From Nostocales cyanobacterium Centralia_MAG_434 (lineage in GTDB: Bacteria > Cyanobacteriota > Cyanobacteriia > Cyanobacteriales > Nostocaceae), in contig JAJPJF010000294.1 in assembly GCA_021324415.1 (NCBI GenBank), positions 1 through 40,209 on the forward strand: 40,209 bases of DNA, written 5' to 3'. Below the pieces are notes generated by a model that worked only from the letters and a program-made list of their open reading frames with translations, was not told the DNA's origin and searched no databases. Of the stretch, positions 8,081-15,443 are shown one piece after another; position 1 is the stretch's first letter; every line of letters begins with the position of its first letter. The translations under genes and the position numbers were made by a program.

Positions 8081-9991
8081 CTATAAACCAACACTTCGAT
8101 TAGGAAAACCAGCTACATCAAAGTAGCGAGTTTTATCTAATTCTTGATATTTAAGAATTGTACTCAAGCCGTTATGTGCTGGTTTAGATGTGATGCTCTT
8201 AGTAAAGAAGCGAACTTTGTCTGGTCCTCCTACAAGAGCTTCCTTAATCACACGACCAATTAAGGTTCCTTTATTGTTAGGAATTGGAGGATTGAGACCA
8301 AGAACTTCAGCGATGGTTACAGAAACATCTGCATTACTCACTGGAGCCTTGTCCACATACCTTTGTTTAAAATCAGGACCCATGGCTGCCATGTAGTTAA
8401 AGGTATCAGCACGATTAAAACTACCATGCACCCCCTGTCCCTGCTGAAGAGGAGTGTCGGCGACTTCTACAGTACAAGCAAGAGGATTATCACATTCGGT
8501 GGAGAAGGAACGAAAATTAACAGCGATCGCAGGAGTTGGAGTCAGAGCTGATCCCTGTAAATTAATCAAGTTTAGAGGGAGTGTTCCTGGAATAGATCCT
8601 AAAGATTCATCAACAAACAGACCACTGACGTAATCTTGTTGCAAGAGCAAATCCACGATACGTCGAGCCAGAATTTTTTTATCACTATCACCAGGTAAAT
8701 AAATCAAATCTGACCCGCCGTTAGCTGCAACTATAACCCTAGGATTGCTGGGATTATTGCCAATCAATCCGTTACCGAACTGGGAATGGGGTATTGTGCC
8801 TGAACCTGGAGTGATTAATTGATTTTTCTGATCTGGGTCATAGAGTGGTAAATCTAAACTTTTAGCAAGGTCAATAGCAACAAAACCAACAGGTAGAAAT
8901 TCTGGATTGACATCTGGATAGGAGAGTGTCGCAGCATAGCTAGTTTTACTACCCTTACTAATAGTACTAAAGCCGTGATCTGCTGTGACAAAGATATCTG
9001 TGGTTGAATCGAGATCCAGGTCATGTAAAGCAGCTAATATCTGAGCAAGGTTATTATCAGCATTTTTTATGGCTGCTTTAGAGGTAGGACCGTTAATTCC
9101 TGGAACGAGAGAGTTAAGGCTGTCCCCTTGGTTATGCTGAGTTCCATCAGGATCTCGTGACCAATAGACGATGGTAAAGGGTTTACCTCGACTCTTAAAC
9201 AGAGGGAGAATTGCTTTTGTGAGACTATCAACAAAATACTGTTGTTGAGTTAGGTTAGCAGCTTTTGTTCCTGGAGTTGTATTAGTCCCTGAAAAACCGT
9301 TATTACCTGATTGGTCTGAGTCAATTGATGGAACATTATTTGCCCGAGTGGGAGCAATAGTAGGTAATCCTACATCAGTTAATGCCGAAGAGATATCGAA
9401 GTTCAGTGGCACCCCCCCAGTGTTGCCAGTTGCATCATCAATGACAATTGTCGTTGGTGGTGGGACAGTCCCAGAGATTCTATTTCCTTGGGTGACATCC
9501 TGAATGAGAGTAGGTCCAAGTTTTCCAACCGCTGCTGTGCTGTATCCAGCTTTCCTAGCAGTAGCTAATAGAGTTTCCTCATTCAGGTAGTTACCGTTGT
9601 AATGCTCATCTATATCAGCTAAGTTTGGATCATTTTCTAAAAAGGGAGTGACACTATTGCCAGAACTAGGGATAGGAAAACCTGCATAAATAATGTTACT
9701 GAAGTCACCAGTATCTCCTAAATAATGACCTGTAGCGATCGCAGAACCATTGGCAGTGGTCAAAGTAGGAAATAAGGAATGACTATTGGTAAAACGTACC
9801 CCTATTTTACCTACATAATAAAGTGTTGGTGTGTCAGTTTCATTTACAGAGCTAGGACGCAAACCATCTGCTACAAATATTATGGCATTACGTGGTGAGG
9901 GTATCTGAGGTATCGTGTGATTATTTGGAAACGGTATACTTCCTAGTGCAATGAGTGCTAATGCCTTTAGGAGTATCAGGTAGTGATACAT
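8081..9991 (-). CDS. Exported alkaline-phosphatase-superfamily phosphodiesterase/nucleotide pyrophosphatase
   Basis: A type I phosphodiesterase / nucleotide pyrophosphatase-like metalloenzyme of about 636 residues. The first metal aspartate is in IIFVADGLRPSSV, the nucleophile threonine in FPTLTTANGSAIATGH, and later metal ligands in TADHGFSTI. The best start is the ATG at 9991, followed by a hydrophobic stretch (LILLKALALIALGS) that looks like a signal peptide or membrane anchor; a TTG at 10036 is less likely. It should act in the periplasm or at the surface, cleaving phosphodiesters or phosphomonoesters, possibly for phosphate scavenging. It is convergent with the epimerase and divergent from the GH84 gene, and the link to either is unclear. 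Confidence 0.8.
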   Translation of the reverse strand: MYHYLILLKALALIALGSIPFPNNHTIPQIPSPRNAIIFVADGLRPSSVNETDTPTLYYVGKIGVRFTNSHSLFPTLTTANGSAIATGHYLGDTGDFSNIIYAGFPIPSSGNSVTPFLENDPNLADIDEHYNGNYLNEETLLATARKAGYSTAAVGKLGPTLIQDVTQGNRISGTVPPPTTIVIDDATGNTGGVPLNFDISSALTDVGLPTIAPTRANNVPSIDSDQSGNNGFSGTNTTPGTKAANLTQQQYFVDSLTKAILPLFKSRGKPFTIVYWSRDPDGTQHNQGDSLNSLVPGINGPTSKAAIKNADNNLAQILAALHDLDLDSTTDIFVTADHGFSTISKGSKTSYAATLSYPDVNPEFLPVGFVAIDLAKSLDLPLYDPDQKNQLITPGSGTIPHSQFGNGLIGNNPSNPRVIVAANGGSDLIYLPGDSDKKILARRIVDLLLQQDYVSGLFVDESLGSIPGTLPLNLINLQGSALTPTPAIAVNFRSFSTECDNPLACTVEVADTPLQQGQGVHGSFNRADTFNYMAAMGPDFKQRYVDKAPVSNADVSVTIAEVLGLNPPIPNNKGTLIGRVIKEALVGGPDKVRFFTKSITSKPAHNGLSTILKYQELDKTRYFDVAGFPNRSVGL

Positions 9992-10253
9992 GATGAGGAT
10001 TTGAGCGTGTAAACTAGCGTTATAATAATGAATCAAATATCAGACCACGTCAATGTAATTATCAAGCGATTTTGACAACGCTAATGCTTGACGCACTGAG
10101 TGAGAAACTCGTTGATGTAAAATGTTGTTAAATCGTTCAGTGTAGCTTATATGACCGCTATCCAATTTGTAGGCGTTGCACAATTATTTAAGTTGGCAAG
10201 GGAACAATACCGTTTTGAAGCGATAATAATTGTGCAGGCGATCTAGATTTGAA

Positions 10254-11321
10254 ATGACTAAATTGAAACCGGGAGTGATTGAAGGCTTTTTTGGTAAACC
10301 GTGGAGTTGGGAAATGCGCCGCAATTATGCGCAATTCCTCAAGAATATCGACTACGATTTTTATATTTATGCTCCCAAAGCAGATAAAAATTTACGTAGA
10401 GATTGGCGACAAAATTGGTCCAATGATGAACTACAAGAATTAATTCATCTTGGCGATAGTTATCATCAAGAAGGACTCAAATGGGGAATCGGCTTTAGCC
10501 CATTTGAGATTTACCTAAACTATGGCAATCAGGATGTCCAAGATCTAGACAAAAAAATTCGTTACTTTAACGATCTCAACTTAGATATATTGGCAGTTTT
10601 ATTCGATGATATGAGAGGAGATTGTATTGAAATTTCAAAACTTCAAGTTGATATTGTGCATAGAATCGTAGATTTAAGTAACGCTAAGATATTTATTATG
10701 TGTCCTACATATTATACCGATGATCCAATTTTAGATAAAGTCTTTGGGAAGAGGCCAGATAATTATTTACAAACCCTAGGTAAGGAATTAGATCCTAAAA
10801 TTGATATTTTTTGGACTGGAACTGAAGTTTGTTCAAAATCCTATCCAGAATCTCATTTAAAAGACATAGGAGAACGGCTTGGTCGTCTCCCTTTCATTTG
10901 GGATAACTATCCAGTAAATGATGGAGCGAAGATCAGCTTATATTTGCATTTAAGAGCTTTTGAGAACCGTCCTTATCAAATGTCCAATTTGGTCTCCGGT
11001 CATGCTGTTAATCCCATGAACCAAGCTTATTTATCACAAATTCCTCTGATGACATTAACGATGAGTTATCAACATCAGGAATTTTATTCTTCTTCAGATG
11101 CTTTCCTGGAAGCAGTCGAGCAATTATGCCCTAAAGAACTAGCTCATGCTTTAGTCGAAGATGTATCTCTATTCCAAGATATTGGTCTTGATCAACTTGC
11201 TACAGATATTAAGCAAGATTTAATCACAAAGTATGAAGCTTTTGACAGCCCCTATGCTAACGAGGTTGTGCAATGGCTGAAGGGAGAGTATGCTTTTTCT
11301 CCCGAGTGTTTGACGAATTAA
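10254..11321 (+). CDS. GH84-type beta-N-acetylglucosaminidase (hyaluronidase/O-GlcNAcase-like)
   Basis: A compact glycoside hydrolase family 84 catalytic domain of 355 residues. Family features are the opening GVIEGFFGKPWSW, then YAPKADKNLRRDWR, the catalytic pair of aspartates in VLFDDMRGD near residues 116-120, WTGTEVCSKSYP, and PFIWDNYPVNDGA. GH84 enzymes remove beta-linked N-acetylglucosamine by substrate-assisted catalysis. The start is the ATG at 10254 rather than an upstream TTG. No signal peptide or accessory domain is present, so a cytoplasmic enzyme is predicted, unlike the large secreted clostridial relatives. It is isolated, with a hairpin directly after its stop. Confidence 0.85.
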   Translation: MTKLKPGVIEGFFGKPWSWEMRRNYAQFLKNIDYDFYIYAPKADKNLRRDWRQNWSNDELQELIHLGDSYHQEGLKWGIGFSPFEIYLNYGNQDVQDLDKKIRYFNDLNLDILAVLFDDMRGDCIEISKLQVDIVHRIVDLSNAKIFIMCPTYYTDDPILDKVFGKRPDNYLQTLGKELDPKIDIFWTGTEVCSKSYPESHLKDIGERLGRLPFIWDNYPVNDGAKISLYLHLRAFENRPYQMSNLVSGHAVNPMNQAYLSQIPLMTLTMSYQHQEFYSSSDAFLEAVEQLCPKELAHALVEDVSLFQDIGLDQLATDIKQDLITKYEAFDSPYANEVVQWLKGEYAFSPECLTN

Positions 11322-11360
11322 GTCTTAAAAATGTGCCTAAATTAGACACATTTTTAAGAC
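11322..11360 (+). terminator. Hairpin terminator after the GH84 gene
   Basis: A 14-bp perfect stem (GTCTTAAAAATGTG and its complement) with an 11-base loop, beginning at the base after the GH84 stop codon. The 3' arm holds five T residues. It is a good candidate terminator. Confidence 0.7.
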
Positions 11361-11418
11361 AACTAGTAGTACTAAGTTCAAAAGGTTTATTTTCTCTAGG
11401 TATTTAGAAATTGCTTGA

Positions 11419-11444
11419 TATCCTACCTATAGATAGGTAGGATA
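11419..11444. other. 26-bp near-perfect palindrome
   Basis: Arms of 12 bp (TATCCTACCTAT and its complement) around a central AG. It lies in a 280-bp stretch without genes between the GH84 terminator and the leader-peptide gene. It has no U-run and could be a protein-binding site, a cruciform or an RNA hairpin. Confidence 0.6.
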
Positions 11445-11641
11445 AAAGAATCAAAGCAACTAATACCAAAATCCAAATTCTCGATGTTGGCTCGAGTTGA
11501 GGGTGGATCAACTCAGTTTCATCAAATTATTAAGCAATTAACACTGCTGGTGAAAGGCTAATTTTTTATCAATTAAACATCCAACTAATAGGAAGGAAAA
11601 TCAGAATTTTAGGTACAGAACAATGAAATTTATTGAATAAG

Positions 11642-11965
11642 TCAAACGGTAGGAACAACAGGAAGACTAAGAGCAGGAATAGTAGGAAAACTAAGACCAG
11701 GAATAGCAGGAAGATTAAGAGTAGGAACAGCAGAATATGGTGTGGTAGTTGCAGGAGTGGTATTTGCAGGAGTAGTATTTGCAGGAGTAGTATTTGCAGG
11801 AGTAGTATTTGCAGAAGTGCCAGTAGAAGGATTGGCAGCAGGGTTAGCAGGATTTCCACCTAAATCATAAATAATGACAAAGGGAGAATCACCACCCATA
11901 ACAAATTGCTGTTGTTTGTTAGATAACTCCAAAAATAACTTAGACTTTCCATTTTCGTCTAACAT
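11642..11965 (-). CDS. Double-glycine leader peptide with repetitive Thr/Pro core (RiPP/bacteriocin-like precursor)
   Basis: A 107-residue small protein. The N-terminus (LFLELSNKQQQFVMGG, GG at residues 24-25) closely matches the ELSxxQQxxVxGG leader of cyanobacterial double-glycine peptides that are cleaved and exported by C39-peptidase ABC transporters. The 82-residue remainder is low-complexity: a four-fold NTTPA repeat, then proline- and leucine-rich segments such as LNLPAIPGLSFPTIPALSLP. It has no cysteine after the GG. The start has AAGAGG upstream. No transporter or modifying enzyme lies nearby, so maturation would depend on distant genes. It could be a secreted structural peptide rather than an antimicrobial. 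Overlapping frames on the other strand result from the repeats. Confidence 0.65.
   Translation of the reverse strand: MLDENGKSKLFLELSNKQQQFVMGGDSPFVIIYDLGGNPANPAANPSTGTSANTTPANTTPANTTPANTTPATTTPYSAVPTLNLPAIPGLSFPTIPALSLPVVPTV
11751..11815. repeat. 15-bp tandem repeat within the precursor core
   Basis: Four copies of GCAGGAGTAGTATTT (the first with one change) plus a degenerate partial fifth. The unit is a multiple of three, so copy-number change alters the NTTPA repeat count without a frameshift. Less regular GGA-rich repeats continue at 11650-11730. Confidence 0.85.
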
Positions 11966-12166
11966 GGTTTAAAACCTCTTATTAGTTAACACTAACTTTA
12001 AACGTCTCCTAAATATCTAATTTTCAATTCATGGAAATTTTCAGACTGAATTAATAATTAAAATAGATGCTTATTTTGTTAATTCCTACAGAGTTTTTAC
12101 CTAAAAAACACTTATCTTTTTAAGTAATATTTTCATTTGCTCCGACTAATGACTTTAGCTTTTAGG

Positions 12167-12217
12167 GAGAATACTCAAGTCCCCACCCATAGCCGTAGGT
12201 TTAGGTGGGGTGTTCTC
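12167..12217. other. Two-part stem-loop in the gene-free stretch 11966-12588
   Basis: The inner stem pairs CCCCACC with GGTGGGG around a 16-base loop, and the outer stem pairs GAGAA with TTCTC. Hairpins of this type occur at the ends of IS200/IS605-family elements and as terminators. No transposase is seen, so a decayed element is only a possibility. A short frame across it is not convincing. The rest of 11966-12520 holds only a GCGATCGC site and the leader-peptide promoter region. Confidence 0.4.
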
Positions 12218-12524
12218 AAATCATTAGCTAATAGCTACAATCTTGGCACCAGTAGATTTTGTTGTGTTGTTAATTGCTGTGGTGAAAGACTTTGGCTCTC
12301 CACACTACTAATGGCACCTACCCTTGTTACCCTAGGGGTTAATTCACCACTTCTTTAAAGGGGCGATCGCACTCAAAGTACAAAGGGGATGTCGTTAAAG
12401 TAGTACAAATAAACTATGTTATTGTCGCGATGAGCAGTTCCAATCCTTTACCATACACTACAGTGTCATCGAAAAGAGAAGCAGAAAGATTGAACGCACC
12501 TTTTTTATATATTTACGAGCTATC

Positions 12525-12553
12525 TTGACACCATATAAATCCTTAGTTACTAT
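12525..12553 (+). promoter_or_regulatory. Consensus promoter of the protelomerase gene
   Basis: TTGACA at 12525-12530, a 17-bp spacer and TACTAT at 12548-12553 form a near-consensus sigma-70-type promoter 36 bp before the ATG at 12589. An AAGGA ribosome binding site follows at 12576-12580. Confidence 0.65.
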
Positions 12554-12588
12554 AAATTTAGAAAATTTTGTTTATAAGGAACTAGGTG

Positions 12589-13623
12589 ATGAGTCGCCAG
12601 TTATCAAAAACTGAGGAACTTCACAATACTTATGTAGATGAGCGAGTTCAATACCTGTTACCCAAATTTGAAGCATTAGCACCTTATAAGATCAATCAGC
12701 GTAAAAAGGGTGTGGCGAATCTTGATGGATGGGAGCAATTAGCCGTCTATGAAACTAGACTTTTAAAGCTGACTTACCCTGATGACAAACCAGAGCACGA
12801 GAAAACCTATGGGACTTGCTTGGCTCAGATCACAAAACTTAAGAAAGCTCTCAAGCTGGCTACCAAAACACAACTGAAAGATGAAAAGCTCTTTCACTCG
12901 GTCAATACAATAATCACCCATTTTGGCAACGCTCTAAGTTTTCAATTTCGCCAGTACAAAATAGAGCAAAATACTCAATATCGCGAGAAAGTTGAAGAAC
13001 GGCGTACCGTTGAGAACCGCGTTGAAATAGACCTAACCAATTCCCTGAGATTTTCCAATTCAGTACTAAGAGCAATTAAAAATGGTGAGGATGCTAACTG
13101 GATGGATGTCAGCAGTGCGATCGCTTTATGCACTGGAAGAAGAATGTCTGAAGTTCATTTATCCGCAAGTTTTGAGCAAGTAGGTGACTATGAGGTTATT
13201 TTTAAAGGACATCTTAAGGGTAAAGACAGAAAAATAAAAGTGGCTGATAAGAAACTTGCAGTACGTAATTACGGTTTTAGAATCCCCACACTACTCCCAG
13301 CCGAATTAGTTTGTCATGCCTTGCAGTGGCTGGATGAAAAAGGTAAACGCTTCCCAGTCACAGAAGATCCTGAGCGCGTTAATCGTCGCTGGTCCAAAGT
13401 GCTAAATCTACATGTTAAAGATTGGGACATCTTTCCACCCGATGAGCGTACTTATCACAAGTTTCGTGCAGCATACTTTCGAGCTTGTGTCGAGAATGAT
13501 CCATCAGTGGATAAATATGACTTTGTTGATTATGCTCAGCGCATACTTGGGGACCAAGATGAAACCACAATTAACAGTTATAAGCGCTATGTCATTAAGC
13601 CTAGAACAATTACCAAAATCTAA
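12589..13623 (+). CDS. Protelomerase (hairpin telomere resolvase)-like tyrosine recombinase
   Basis: A 344-residue member of the telomere-resolvase branch of tyrosine recombinases, whose known members (phage N15 TelN, TelK, Agrobacterium TelA, Borrelia ResT) cut a palindromic site and rejoin the strands as covalently closed hairpins. SAIALCTGRRMSEV (R184/R185) aligns with FALAAVSGRRMIEI of TelN; TYHKFRAAYFRAC aligns with the second arginine block; ILGDQDETTINSY aligns with ILGHDDENTQLHY of TelN, making Y331 the nucleophile. The N-terminal region (residues 1-150) is charged and helical, much shorter than in TelN, and no C-terminal domain follows Y331. The conserved histidine before the tyrosine is aspartate here. 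It has its own promoter and a ribosome binding site that favours ATG 12589 over GTG 12586. Confidence 0.8.
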   Translation: MSRQLSKTEELHNTYVDERVQYLLPKFEALAPYKINQRKKGVANLDGWEQLAVYETRLLKLTYPDDKPEHEKTYGTCLAQITKLKKALKLATKTQLKDEKLFHSVNTIITHFGNALSFQFRQYKIEQNTQYREKVEERRTVENRVEIDLTNSLRFSNSVLRAIKNGEDANWMDVSSAIALCTGRRMSEVHLSASFEQVGDYEVIFKGHLKGKDRKIKVADKKLAVRNYGFRIPTLLPAELVCHALQWLDEKGKRFPVTEDPERVNRRWSKVLNLHVKDWDIFPPDERTYHKFRAAYFRACVENDPSVDKYDFVDYAQRILGDQDETTINSYKRYVIKPRTITKI

Positions 13624-13627
13624 TAAA

Positions 13628-13680
13628 GTCCCTATACAAGAGCGCTTGACATAATATAGCAAGCTGCCTAGTATAGGGAC
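13628..13680 (+). promoter_or_regulatory. Promoter inside a 53-bp imperfect inverted repeat
   Basis: Arms GTCCCTATAC (13628-13637) and GTATAGGGAC (13671-13680) are perfect inverted copies, and GCTTG/CAAGC pairs further in; 20 of 26 positions are symmetric. Within it TTGACA (13646-13651), a 17-bp spacer and TAGTAT (13669-13674) make a near-consensus promoter for the gene at 13705. The right arm covers the -10 box, so this looks like an operator for a repressor. The odd-length centre argues against a telomere-resolution site. Confidence 0.65.
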
Positions 13681-13704
13681 ATCAAATGAAATACCACTTT
13701 GATT

Positions 13705-14733
13705 ATGCCTAACAAGACTGCCAAAAACCCTTCAATACCTGAACGTACCCAAGTTATAATTAACAAAGCAATTGAAGATCTTAAATTAGCTAAAAATGAA
13801 AAAACTATCAGAGAGATCATCATTTATTCGTGGCAAGAGCTAGAAAAATTAGTTCCTAACGAAAATTCCTTCCGTAAAATACGTAAAGAGTTTAGAGACG
13901 CTTTAAAAGCTACATTCCCTTCACGTGACACTACCAAAGCAAAACCTAAAGGTTACTACCGCACATCTGCTGGTCAAACGGCTGTAGAAGGTGGAGACCG
14001 CTATGAGCATTTAAGTTTGTGGTATGCCACGACTAACAAACAACGTTGGAATATTATCGGAGATATTGCACGTACAAAATACTTTACAAGTCTTCCCAAG
14101 CTTCCAAACAACGAGCAAGTACAAGAGCAAGTTAAGCCACCTATAAAAACAACAGTAGAACAGCCTATAGAACAGCCAGTAGAACAACCGACACAAGCAC
14201 CCCTCACGCTTGAAACGATAACCCTGGAAGATCTAAAACTCGACCCCGAAACAACTAAAACTGTAACCGCAGCTCTTGCTCATTCTCATATGAGTCTCTC
14301 AGACTTTTTACAGCAAGCTTGTAAAGTCTATGCAAAAACTGTCATGGGTCGAGTAGCGCAAGAGAATGATGATCTCTCAATAGTGCCTACAGAGGAACTT
14401 AAAGAAGCTTCAAAGTACAATACTCATCCTGGTAGAGCAACAGAACTTGTTAGGCGTGCTATTAAAGCAATAAAAATACACAATGCTGCAGCAACAGAAT
14501 TGGCTTATAAGTGGGCAATTACTCAAACCTTGCTCCAAGAATTAACAGGCTCTCGACCTGGAAAAGTCAAGGAGATTTTGCAACAATTTGCTAGTGACAT
14601 AGAAAACTACAACGCTCAATTAAAGGCTGATTATGGCTTAGATGATACCAAGTTAAAGTACTTGAACCGTAAAGATAAGTCAATTCAAAAGCCTGATTTA
14701 GTAACACTTGTGCCCGATGGGTTGGATATTTAA
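13705..14733 (+). CDS. Unknown protein paired with the protelomerase gene; probable DNA-binding C-terminus
   Basis: A 342-residue protein that I cannot assign to a named family. It has three parts. The N-terminal region (about 1-125) is basic and helical. A low-complexity linker near residues 145-168 repeats VEQPIEQPVEQPTQ. The helical C-terminal region (about 180-342) includes ITQTLLQELTGSRPGKVKEIL, which has the spacing of a helix-turn-helix. The start is the ATG at 13705; TTG 13699 lies two codons before it. It is transcribed from a strong promoter inside an inverted repeat, so it may repress itself through that repeat. The same strand and an 81-bp gap from the protelomerase suggest the two form a module, possibly a plasmid- or phage-derived replication or maintenance unit. 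This role is inferred. Confidence 0.6.
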   Translation: MPNKTAKNPSIPERTQVIINKAIEDLKLAKNEKTIREIIIYSWQELEKLVPNENSFRKIRKEFRDALKATFPSRDTTKAKPKGYYRTSAGQTAVEGGDRYEHLSLWYATTNKQRWNIIGDIARTKYFTSLPKLPNNEQVQEQVKPPIKTTVEQPIEQPVEQPTQAPLTLETITLEDLKLDPETTKTVTAALAHSHMSLSDFLQQACKVYAKTVMGRVAQENDDLSIVPTEELKEASKYNTHPGRATELVRRAIKAIKIHNAAATELAYKWAITQTLLQELTGSRPGKVKEILQQFASDIENYNAQLKADYGLDDTKLKYLNRKDKSIQKPDLVTLVPDGLDI

Positions 14734-14899
14734 CTGCTTACCATCCTCAGTATTATCTCTAGATAAGTGGTTGTACTTAAACATTCATATTTTCGCTGCA
14801 ATCTAAACCCATCTTTTCAGCTAAATGACCTACAAATCCAAAACATCAACACAAACGTATAACTTAAGTCGAATCAATAAGTATAGAGTTCATTACTTG

Positions 14900-14922
14900 C
14901 CACCCCTATAACAAGGGGGTGG
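14900..14922. terminator. Short GC-rich hairpin downstream of the protelomerase partner
   Basis: CCACCCC (14900-14906) pairs with GGGGTGG (14916-14922) across a 9-base loop, 167 bp after the gene stop, followed by TATTTCG. It could be a terminator or the end of a decayed element. Nothing else was recognised in 14734-15010. Confidence 0.4.
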
Positions 14923-15010
14923 TATTTCGATTAGTCCTATGCCTTAGAGCCATAAGCACTAGAGTTTGGTAAAGCGCCTTTTGTTGACCAAAGTAAGCGC
15001 TCTTTCTTAA

Positions 15011-15357
15011 AAGAATTGTACTGGAACAGAAAATGGCACAATTGAGTCGAATGGAGACTTTGCTGATTTTATCAAGCCAATTGTTGATACCCTTGATATA
15101 TACCATAACTCTGGTGTTGACCTAAGGGCGATTGCGATCTCCTTATCTCCTTTAAGCAATTGGCAGAGAATCACCCTGATGCAGAGCTTGAAATTGTGGC
15201 CATGGAGAAAAATAATATCAACACTGGTGGCGGCAATTACAATGGAGTATTGAAGGTAACTATTAATTTTAATTTAGTGGTAAGAAATTCAAATTTTGAG
15301 ATGTCAATTAGCTTTGTTCCAACGAGAGGAGAAGCATTTTTTATTTTTTCATGGTTT
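15011..15357 (+). pseudogene. Frameshifted remnant, similar to the C-terminal part of cyanobacterial pentapeptide-repeat proteins
   Basis: Two adjacent frames carry one continuous protein sequence: DFIKPIVDTLDIYHNSG and VDLRAIAIS in the first, then FKQLAENHPDAELEIVAMEK in the second. Removing an 8-bp partial duplication (TTATCTCC after ATCTCC, about 15141-15150) restores the frame as AIAISFKQLAENHPDAE. From memory the joined sequence resembles a C-terminal region found in cyanobacterial pentapeptide-repeat proteins. After it comes NINTGGGNYNG, which recalls the N-termini of other cyanobacterial multidomain proteins, so the locus may also be a fusion scar. No start codon or full domain remains. 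A further open fragment, LPTPEQGKAKSSEIAQEYP, continues near 15370-15425. Confidence 0.55.
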
Positions 15358-15443
15358 TAGCTATAAAAACCTGCCTACTCCCGAACAAGGCAAAGCTAAA
15401 TCCAGTGAAATCGCTCAAGAATATCCACGCTTGTTCGGATGCT

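Noticed and set aside
11569-11863. Leu-rich and Ser/Arg-rich frames over the precursor gene
   Set aside because: They are translations of the 15-bp tandem repeats in other frames; the minus-strand frame with the double-glycine leader is the only one with family similarity.
12137-12358. 73-residue frame on the plus strand
   Set aside because: It runs through a stem-loop, has no ribosome binding site and no recognisable domain; it is better read as non-coding DNA.
13628-13680. Interpretation of the dyad as a protelomerase target
   Set aside because: The symmetry centre falls on a base (odd length) and six of 26 pairs mismatch, whereas resolvase sites are even-length near-perfect palindromes; a promoter-operator fits better.
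15160-15360. 66-residue frame as an intact small gene
   Set aside because: It begins at a TTG in the middle of a conserved sequence that continues upstream in another frame, so it is part of a pseudogene.
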